Notes under the pieces: generated by a model | Database searches by the model: none | Seen by the model: the letters and a program-made list of their open reading frames with translations, nothing else | What the model was told of the DNA's origin: nothing | Program-made: the position numbers and the translations under genes | Part shown: one piece after another, positions 58,411 to 64,000 of the stretch | Position numbering within the stretch: the first letter of the stretch is position 1 | How the letters are laid out: every line of letters starts with the position of its first letter | From: Belnapia sp. F-4-1 | GTDB taxonomy: Bacteria; Pseudomonadota; Alphaproteobacteria; Acetobacterales; Acetobacteraceae | Reading direction: 5' to 3' | Length of the DNA: 64,000 nt | NCBI RefSeq assembly: GCF_000802185.1 | Contig: NZ_KN676113.1 | Span: 3,138,856-3,202,855 of the forward strand

Positions 58411-59091
58411 ATGCGCATTCTGCTGGTCGAGGACGATGCCGAGGTCGCCCGCTTCGTGAAGAAGGGGTTGCAGGAGGCCGGCCATACCGTCGAGCACGCG
58501 ACCAATGGGCGCGACGGCCTCTTCCTCGCGGCTTCCGAGCAATTCGACATGCTGGTGCTCGACCGCATGCTGCCCGGCGGCGTCGACGGCGTGCGGCTGG
58601 TGGAGACGCTGCGCAGCCAGGGCAACCGTACCCCGGTGCTCTTCCTTTCCGCCCTCTCGGCGGTGGATGAGAAGGTGAAGGGGCTGAAGGCCGGCGGCGA
58701 CGACTATCTCACCAAGCCCTTTGCCTTCGCCGAATTGTTGGCCCGGGTGGAGGCGCTCGGCCGCCGCCCCTCGGTCGATGCGCCGGCGACCAAGCTCCGG
58801 GTTGCCGACCTGGAACTCGACCTGCTTTCCCGCACCGTCACGCGCGCAGGCAAGCGCATCGACGTGCAACCGCGCGAGTTTCGCCTGCTGGAGCACCTGA
58901 TGCGCCATGCCGGCCAGGTGGTGACGCGCACCATGCTGCTCGAGAAGGTCTGGGACTACCATTTCGATCCGCAGACCAACGTCATCGACGTGCATGTCTC
59001 CCGGCTGCGCCAGAAGCTCGACAAAGGCTTCGACAAGCCGCTGATCCATACGGTGCGCAACGCCGGGTACATGATCCGGGCCGAGCCCTGA
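58411..59091 (+). CDS. OmpR/PhoB-family response regulator
   Basis: 226 aa. The receiver domain has acidic E7-D8-D9, phosphoacceptor Asp51 and Lys in T-K-P-F; the winged-helix domain holds R-E-F-R-L-L-E-H-L-M and V-D-V-H-V-S-R-L-R-Q-K-L-D. Its stop overlaps the apparent CTG start of the kinase gene. Confidence 0.95.
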   Translation: MRILLVEDDAEVARFVKKGLQEAGHTVEHATNGRDGLFLAASEQFDMLVLDRMLPGGVDGVRLVETLRSQGNRTPVLFLSALSAVDEKVKGLKAGGDDYLTKPFAFAELLARVEALGRRPSVDAPATKLRVADLELDLLSRTVTRAGKRIDVQPREFRLLEHLMRHAGQVVTRTMLLEKVWDYHFDPQTNVIDVHVSRLRQKLDKGFDKPLIHTVRNAGYMIRAEP

Positions 59092-60557
59092 AGCGGGCCG
59101 CCAATCGCCGCGGCGATCAGCCGCTGTCGCCAAGCCTCGCCCCAAGCCTCGCCCTCGGGCCGCCGCGGCTGCTGCGCAGTGCCGGCTTCCGCTTCGCTCT
59201 GCTTTTCGCGGCGATGTTCGCGTCCGCCGCCATCGCCCTCGTTGCCGTGCTCTGGTGGGCTACGGCGGGGGCGCTCGACCGACAGACCGATGCCGCCGTC
59301 CGCGCCGACGCCATCGCACTCGCCGAACGCTGGCGCGAGGCGGGCGCTACCGGCCTTGCCGAGGCGATCGAGGAACGGCTCGCCGTCGATGTGGAGAACG
59401 AGTCGATCTACCTGCTGATGGAGGCGGAGGGCACTCGCCGCCTCGCCGGCAATCTCGACCGCTGGCCGAACGCTCCCCCCGACGAGGGGTCCTGGTTCCG
59501 CACCCGCGTCCTGCATGACGGCATCGCCGCCGAGGCGCGGCTGCATCGTATCGACCTGCCCGGCCTCCGCCTCATCGTCGGCCGCGACGAGTCGGAACGC
59601 GAGCAGCTCCGCCGCCTGCTGACCGAGGGGGTGTTCTGGGCTTCCGGTGCGGTGGTGCTCTTCGCCCTGCTCGGTGCCTGGCTGCTGCGCCATGCCTTGC
59701 AGGCGCGGATGAGCCCGGTCTTCGCCACCACGGCGGCGATCGCCGGCGGCGACCTCTCCTCCCGGGTCGCCCTTTCCGGCCGCGGCGATGAATTCGACCG
59801 GCTGGCGCAGACGCTGAACATCATGCTGGAGCGCATCGTGACCCTGATGGAGGGCGTGCGCGGCGTCTCGGACGCCATCGCCCACGACCTCCGCACGCCC
59901 ATCGCCCGCGCCCGCGCCAAGCTGGAGGATGCGGTCTCCGAGGCGCCGGAAGGGGCCCGGCCCGGCGTCCCGCCGGACGAGGCGACGCTTCGCGCCGCCA
60001 TCGAGCAGGGCATCGCCGATCTCGACGGCATCAGCCGCATCTTCCAGGCCCTGCTGCGCATCGCGGAGGCCGAGGCGGGCGCCCGCCGCGCCGCCTTCGC
60101 CCCCTTCGACCTCGTCCCGGTCCTGGCCGATGCCGCCGAGATCTACGAGGTCGCCGCCGAGGCGCGTAACCAGCAGCTCGCCACCGAGCTGCCTGAACGG
60201 CTCGACCTCGTCGGCGACCGCGACCTGCTGCTGCAGGCGATCGCCAATCTGCTCGACAACGCCATCAAATTCACCTCGCCCGGCGGCACGGTGCGGCTGA
60301 TGGCCCATACCCTGCCGGCGGCGATCGAGGTCGCGGTCTGCGACGACGGGCCCGGCCTCTCGCCCGAGGACCGTGCCCATGCGGGCGAGCGCTTCTTCCG
60401 CGCCGACAAGGCTCGCGCGACGCCCGGCTCCGGCCTCGGCCTTTCCCTGGTCCAGGCGGTCGTTCATCTGCATGCCGGCGAATTGCGGCTCGAGGATGCC
60501 GCCCCCGGCCGCGCGCCGCCCGGGCTCCGCGTCGTGCTGCGTCTGCCGAAGCCCTGA
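59088..60557 (+). CDS. Sensor histidine kinase
   Basis: Cognate kinase of the preceding regulator. Two transmembrane helices flank a periplasmic domain of about 120 residues; HAMP, then dimerization helix with A-I-A-H-D-L-R-T-P-I (phospho-His), and catalytic motifs N-L-L-D-N-A-I-K-F, D-D-G-P-G-L-S, G-S-G-L-G-L-S. The first ATG (59214) lies within the first membrane helix and would remove the basic R-L-L-R-S-A-G-F-R-F start; the only start-like codon giving a whole helix near the normal place is CTG at 59088, forming CTGA with the regulator stop. 489 aa from there. Confidence 0.9.
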   Translation: MKRAANRRGDQPLSPSLAPSLALGPPRLLRSAGFRFALLFAAMFASAAIALVAVLWWATAGALDRQTDAAVRADAIALAERWREAGATGLAEAIEERLAVDVENESIYLLMEAEGTRRLAGNLDRWPNAPPDEGSWFRTRVLHDGIAAEARLHRIDLPGLRLIVGRDESEREQLRRLLTEGVFWASGAVVLFALLGAWLLRHALQARMSPVFATTAAIAGGDLSSRVALSGRGDEFDRLAQTLNIMLERIVTLMEGVRGVSDAIAHDLRTPIARARAKLEDAVSEAPEGARPGVPPDEATLRAAIEQGIADLDGISRIFQALLRIAEAEAGARRAAFAPFDLVPVLADAAEIYEVAAEARNQQLATELPERLDLVGDRDLLLQAIANLLDNAIKFTSPGGTVRLMAHTLPAAIEVAVCDDGPGLSPEDRAHAGERFFRADKARATPGSGLGLSLVQAVVHLHAGELRLEDAAPGRAPPGLRVVLRLPKP

Positions 60558-60563
60558 GCCGCC

Positions 60564-60896
60564 ATGACCGAAGCGTCATCCTCCGCCCATCACCGGATGA
60601 GGCGACCGGCCCCATTGTGGCAAGCCATGCAAAGCCTCGTCACGCCGCCTGCGCTGCTCCTGGTTCTGGCGATGTCCGCCTCGGCCGAGCCGGGCCCGCG
60701 CGTGACCACCGACACCGTCGAGTATTGCGGCAGCCTCGCCGCCCGCCTGGCCGACATGCCCGCCGCTGCGCAGGAGCCCTCGCGCAGGCTTGCCGCCGAA
60801 GGCATGCGGCTTTGTGGCAACGGTCATGTGCGGGTCGGCATCGCCAAGCTGCGCCGCGCCGTTCGCGCCGCGCAGGCCAGCACCTCAGATCGATAA
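60564..60896 (+). CDS. Small exported protein with two Cys-Gly motifs
   Basis: 110 aa from this ATG; starts at 60597 or 60627 would give a tidier signal peptide (L-V-T-P-P-A-L-L-L-V-L-A-M-S-A-S-A). The mature part has V-E-Y-C-G-S-L and M-R-L-C-G-N-G-H-V-R-V-G-I, possibly a disulfide. It follows the kinase gene closely and may be an effector or sensor partner. Family unknown. Confidence 0.65.
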   Translation: MTEASSSAHHRMRRPAPLWQAMQSLVTPPALLLVLAMSASAEPGPRVTTDTVEYCGSLAARLADMPAAAQEPSRRLAAEGMRLCGNGHVRVGIAKLRRAVRAAQASTSDR

Positions 60897-60942
60897 GGCC
60901 GCCCGGCTCGGGTAACCTCGCCGCGATGGCGGAGGGGCAGGG

Positions 60943-62844
60943 ATGAGGCAGGCCGAGGCGGCGGAACTGCGGCGTGAGTTGCGCGGCTTCCTTTCGGCCG
61001 CGATCGCCGCGGGCGAGTACGATCCGGCAGCTGGCAGCTTCGGGCCGGCCGATCCCCGCTTCGCCGCTCGGCTCGGCGCACGGGGCTGGCTCGGCACCTG
61101 CTGGTCACGCGCCCTCGGCGGCCAGGAGGGCAGCGCCCTCGACCGACATGTCATTGCCGAGGAGCTGATCGCCCATGGCGCCCCGCTGCGGGCGAGCTGG
61201 GTCGCGGAATGGCTCGCCGGCCCGCTGCTGCTCGCCGCCGGGACGCCGGAGCAGCAGCGGGAGCTGCTGCCCCGCTTCGCAGCCGGACGCCTTTCCGCCT
61301 GCATCGGCCTCACCGAAGCCGCCACCGAAGCCGCCCTGCCCGGCAGCGGCGCGCCGCGCTGCCTGGCGCGGCCGGACCGCGGCGGCTGGCGCCTTGGCGG
61401 CCGCTGCCGGCTGGTCGGCGACCCGCTCGGCCGTCTGGTCCTGCTCGCCCGGACCGGCGATGACCAGGGGCCCGGCCTCAGCCTCTTCCTTGTCGACCTG
61501 GCGTTGCCCGGCATCGCCCCGCTCGGCGCCGACCTGCTGGCCTTCGACGGCGTTTTCCTTGCCGGGGACCGGTTGCTCGGGCCGCCCGAGGCGGGGCTGG
61601 CGATCTGGCGGGAGGTTGCCGGCATCGCCCGGGGAGCGCCCGGCGGCTGGCTGCGCCACCTGCCGCTGCTGGCCGCGCTCGCCGCCGCCGACGGCCCGGC
61701 TGAGGCGGAGCCGGTGCTCGGCCGCCTCCTGGCCGGGTGCGCCACCTTGCAGGCCATGGGCCTGGCCCGTGCCGGCCGCGCCGCGCCCGGCCTTGCCGCC
61801 CTGGCCGCGGCGGAGGCGGAGGCCATCCCCGCCGCCCTGCACCGCCTGCTGCCCGATGAGGCCCGTCCCGTCCCGGCCGAGCCGCCACCCCTCCTGCCGC
61901 CCGTTCCCGGCCCTCGCCGCCCTGCCCGCCCTCCTCATCCTCTCGCCGCCGAGACGGCGCGGCTGCTCGACGGACGCTTCTCCTCCGGCTTCGATCCCGA
62001 TCTCTGGGCGGCGCTGGAGGATGGGCCCGTGCTCCGTGCCGCCCTGCCGCCGGAACTCGGTGGGGATGGGGAAGGGCTGCCCGGCCTGCTCGCCATCGCC
62101 GAGGCGGCCGGCGCCGCCGGGGCGCCGCTGCCCATCGCCGAGACGCTGCTCGGCCATCACGTCCTGGCCCTGGCGGGGCTCGCCCCACCCATCGGGCCGC
62201 TGACCCTCGGCCCGGTCCTGCCTGGCGACTCGCCCGGCTTCGGGCAGGGCCTGCTCGCCGGCCGGCTGCATCGCCTGCCCTGGGCCCGGCATGCCAGCGC
62301 CGCCGTCATCGTGCTGGAGGGGCGACGCACCGTGCTCGCCGGCCGCCCCGCCATCGGCGCCGAGGGCCGCAACGGTGCCGGCGAGCCGCGCGACCTGGTG
62401 CTGCTGGAGGAGATGCCCGTCCTCGCCGCCGGCGAGCCCGGCACGGGGTTGGGCCCGGGGGAGCTGCGCGCCCTCGGCGCCGTGTTCCGCGCCGCCGCGA
62501 TGCTGGGTGCGACCGGGCGCCTGGCCGGCCATCGCCGCAGCCGGGCGCTGGCGGCCGCGGCGCGCTTCGCCCTGCGCCGGGCCGCACGGGCGCCGGGCCG
62601 CTTCGCCATCGCCTGCGCCCGCCTCCGCGTCCATGCCGCGGCGGAGGCCGCCCTTGCCATCCCTGGGCAGGATCCGGCGCTCGCCCGCCGCATCGCCGCA
62701 TGGTCGGGCGAATTCGGCACCGAATCCGGCTGGGCGCGCTGGCTTGGCCGACGCGCCCGCCGGGCCGGGGCCGCGGGGCTGTGGCCCCTCATCGCCGATC
62801 CGGGCAGGATGCCGGACGAGACGGAGGAAACGGACGATGAGTGA
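60943..62844 (+). CDS. Tandem acyl-CoA-dehydrogenase-like protein
   Basis: 633 aa made of two degenerate halves. Residues about 1-240 look like the N-terminal and middle domains of an acyl-CoA dehydrogenase (R-F-A-A-R-L-G-A-R-G-W-L-G, A-C-I-G-L-T-E-A-A-T). A Pro-rich linker follows (about 310-335), then a second half (A-L-P-P-E-L-G-G-D-G-E-G, E-A-A-G-A-A-G-A-P-L-P-I). Neither half keeps a full C-terminal helical domain with a visible catalytic Glu. It overlaps the enoyl-CoA hydratase gene by 8 bases, so an acyl-CoA pathway role is likely. Confidence 0.75.
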   Translation: MRQAEAAELRRELRGFLSAAIAAGEYDPAAGSFGPADPRFAARLGARGWLGTCWSRALGGQEGSALDRHVIAEELIAHGAPLRASWVAEWLAGPLLLAAGTPEQQRELLPRFAAGRLSACIGLTEAATEAALPGSGAPRCLARPDRGGWRLGGRCRLVGDPLGRLVLLARTGDDQGPGLSLFLVDLALPGIAPLGADLLAFDGVFLAGDRLLGPPEAGLAIWREVAGIARGAPGGWLRHLPLLAALAAADGPAEAEPVLGRLLAGCATLQAMGLARAGRAAPGLAALAAAEAEAIPAALHRLLPDEARPVPAEPPPLLPPVPGPRRPARPPHPLAAETARLLDGRFSSGFDPDLWAALEDGPVLRAALPPELGGDGEGLPGLLAIAEAAGAAGAPLPIAETLLGHHVLALAGLAPPIGPLTLGPVLPGDSPGFGQGLLAGRLHRLPWARHASAAVIVLEGRRTVLAGRPAIGAEGRNGAGEPRDLVLLEEMPVLAAGEPGTGLGPGELRALGAVFRAAAMLGATGRLAGHRRSRALAAAARFALRRAARAPGRFAIACARLRVHAAAEAALAIPGQDPALARRIAAWSGEFGTESGWARWLGRRARRAGAAGLWPLIADPGRMPDETEETDDE

Positions 62845-63628
62845 ACTGCTCTTCGAGAAGGCCGGCGGCATCGCCACCATCACCCTGAACCGGCCCGACA
62901 GCGGCAACGCCTTCACCACCGAGATGCTGGCGCAATGGGAACAGGCCTTGCGCGAATGCATCCATGACGATGCCATCCGCTGCGTGGTGCTGACCGGCGC
63001 CGGCCGCATCTTCTGCTCCGGCGGCGACGTGAAGCGCATGGCGGCGAACACCGCCGGCGGCCAACAGCCCTGGGACCGCGCCAAGTACCTCACCGACCAT
63101 GTCCATCGCATCCCGCTGACGCTGATGGAGCTGGACAAGCCCTACCTCGTCGCCGTCAACGGCGCCGCGACCGGGGCGGGCATGGACATGGCGCTGATGG
63201 GCGACCTCCGCTTCGCCGCCGAAAGCGCGCGCTTCGCCGAGACCTATATCAAGGTCGGCTTCGTCGCCGGCGATGGCGGCGCCTGGATGCTGCCGCGGCT
63301 GGTCGGCCTGCCACGCGCGCTGGAGATGCTGTGGCTCGGCGACTTCGTCTCCGCCGCCGAGGCCGAGCGCATCGGCCTGGTCAACAGGACGGTGCCCGAC
63401 GACCAGCTCATGGCGCATACCTATTCCGTCGCCGAACGCCTTGCCTCGGGCCCCACGGTCGGCATCCGGCTGATGAAGCGCATGGTGATGCAGGGGCTCA
63501 ACAGCAGCTTCCGCGACGGCCTTGCCTTCGCTGCCAGCTGCGTCGGCGTCGTCAGCGCGACCGAGGACCACCGCGAGGCCACGGCCGCCTTCGCCGAGAA
63601 GCGCAAACCCGTCTTCCGCGGGAAATAA
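62837..63628 (+). CDS. Enoyl-CoA hydratase/isomerase family protein
   Basis: A 263-aa crotonase-fold protein. The oxyanion motifs are I-F-C-S-G-G-D-V and G-A-A-T-G-A-G-M-D-M-A-L; Y-I-K-V-G-F-V-A-G-D-G-G-A-W-M-L-P-R-L-V-G contains D instead of the usual second catalytic Glu region E. GGAGG precedes the ATG. Probable partner of the double dehydrogenase-like protein. Confidence 0.93.
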   Translation: MSELLFEKAGGIATITLNRPDSGNAFTTEMLAQWEQALRECIHDDAIRCVVLTGAGRIFCSGGDVKRMAANTAGGQQPWDRAKYLTDHVHRIPLTLMELDKPYLVAVNGAATGAGMDMALMGDLRFAAESARFAETYIKVGFVAGDGGAWMLPRLVGLPRALEMLWLGDFVSAAEAERIGLVNRTVPDDQLMAHTYSVAERLASGPTVGIRLMKRMVMQGLNSSFRDGLAFAASCVGVVSATEDHREATAAFAEKRKPVFRGK

Positions 63629-63704
63629 CCGCCCCTCGTTCCGCGGCTTCGCCCGAACCATCCCCGCGCCCCGCGTTGGCCCTTCATACGAGGAGGACCA
63701 GCGC

Positions 63705-64000
63705 ATGCCCGACGACCACCGCCCGCCGCTGCCCGAGCAGCACCAGGACCAGGTGCCCGGCCGCAACGCGCCGATGGACCCGCCGCCCGATTACGGCGAG
63801 GCCAGCTACCGCGGCTCCGGCCGCCTTGCCGGCAAGGCGACGATCATCACCGGCGGCGACAGCGGCATCGGCCGCGCCGTCGCCCTCGCCTTCGCGCGCG
63901 AGGGTGCCGATGTCGCCATCGCCTACCTGAACGAGGAGGAGGATGCGCGCGAATCCGCCCGGCTCGTCGAATCCGCCGGCCGCCGCGCCGTGCTCATCGG
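63705..64000 (+). CDS. SDR family oxidoreductase, N-terminal part (cut by window end)
   Basis: 98 codons are visible. A hydrophilic Pro-rich lead (about 1-40) precedes G-K-A-T-I-I-T-G-G-D-S-G-I-G-R-A-V-A, the NAD(P)-binding motif. The long lead is like the YghA/stress-protein-39 group. AGGAGGA lies 8 bases before the ATG. Confidence 0.88.
   Translation, partial: MPDDHRPPLPEQHQDQVPGRNAPMDPPPDYGEASYRGSGRLAGKATIITGGDSGIGRAVALAFAREGADVAIAYLNEEEDARESARLVESAGRRAVLI

Overview
The window is a GC-rich chromosomal segment that looks like an alphaproteobacterium of the Acetobacteraceae type (Roseomonas-like). That reading rests on very high GC with G/C-ending codons, the ctaD-ctaB-(small protein)-ctaG-ctaE-surf1 oxidase cluster, the rpsF-rpsR-DUF2232-rplI order, and many small Acetobacteraceae-style proteins. 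It is an inference from gene content, not from a marker tree. I saw no rRNA, tRNA, CRISPR array, insertion sequence or prophage.

Layout. 1-3.6 kb: tail of cytochrome c oxidase subunit I, then heme O synthase, Cox11-type copper chaperone, subunit III and SURF1. 3.6-8.5 kb: an M32 carboxypeptidase, a broken acyltransferase, a MarR regulator, a SOUL protein, and the heme exporter genes ccmA and ccmB. 8.6-12.4 kb: aconitase and a secreted amidohydrolase. 12.5-14.8 kb (minus): rpsF-rpsR-DUF2232-rplI. 15-19.3 kb: a TonB-dependent siderophore receptor behind a Fur-like box, and a peptide-type binding protein. 19.3-26.4 kb: a glycine-zipper lipoprotein and the fatty-acid cluster fabD-fabG / acpP-fabF-mltG, split by an oppositely oriented Bug-family binding protein. 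26.4-31.9 kb: a 52-aa lipoprotein, an ABC ATPase divergent from tesA, thpR, a copper pair (DUF2946-like plus PCuAC), a zincin, phhB, an Rrf2 regulator, mmcB and a thioesterase. 31.9-37 kb: motA-motB, two Opp/Dpp-type permeases and an MFS transporter. 37-41.7 kb: a sulfate importer operon (sbp-cysT-cysW-cysA) divergent from a TauD-like dioxygenase. 41.9-45.7 kb: thiolase, three thioesterases, and debris that includes the tail of what looks like an HTH/shikimate-kinase-like regulator. 45.7-51.6 kb: a Pot-type ABC importer operon ending in a probably nonsense-truncated small gene, convergent with a polysaccharide deacetylase and an isochorismatase-family hydrolase. 51.6-57.2 kb: a DsbD/ScsB-type thiol reductase, two small unknown proteins and hrpB. 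57.2-60.9 kb: a possible 35-aa ORF, an HtrA protease, a response regulator, a histidine kinase and a small exported protein. 60.9-64 kb: a double acyl-CoA-dehydrogenase-like protein, an enoyl-CoA hydratase and the start of an SDR oxidoreductase.

Together the genes cover respiratory-chain assembly (oxidase, heme export, copper delivery), fatty-acid synthesis and acyl-CoA chemistry, nutrient import (iron, sulfate, polyamine-like compounds, peptides) and envelope quality control. Most is ordinary chromosomal housekeeping.

The parts most worth a second look are: two genes (mltG and the histidine kinase) whose natural N-termini seem to need a CTG start overlapping the upstream stop as CTGA; a 35-aa ORF fitted base-perfectly between hrpB and htrA; the interruption of the fab cluster; a decayed acyl-CoA/aromatic locus; a single-chain tandem acyl-CoA-dehydrogenase-like protein; and several clean dyads at regulator or transporter promoters.
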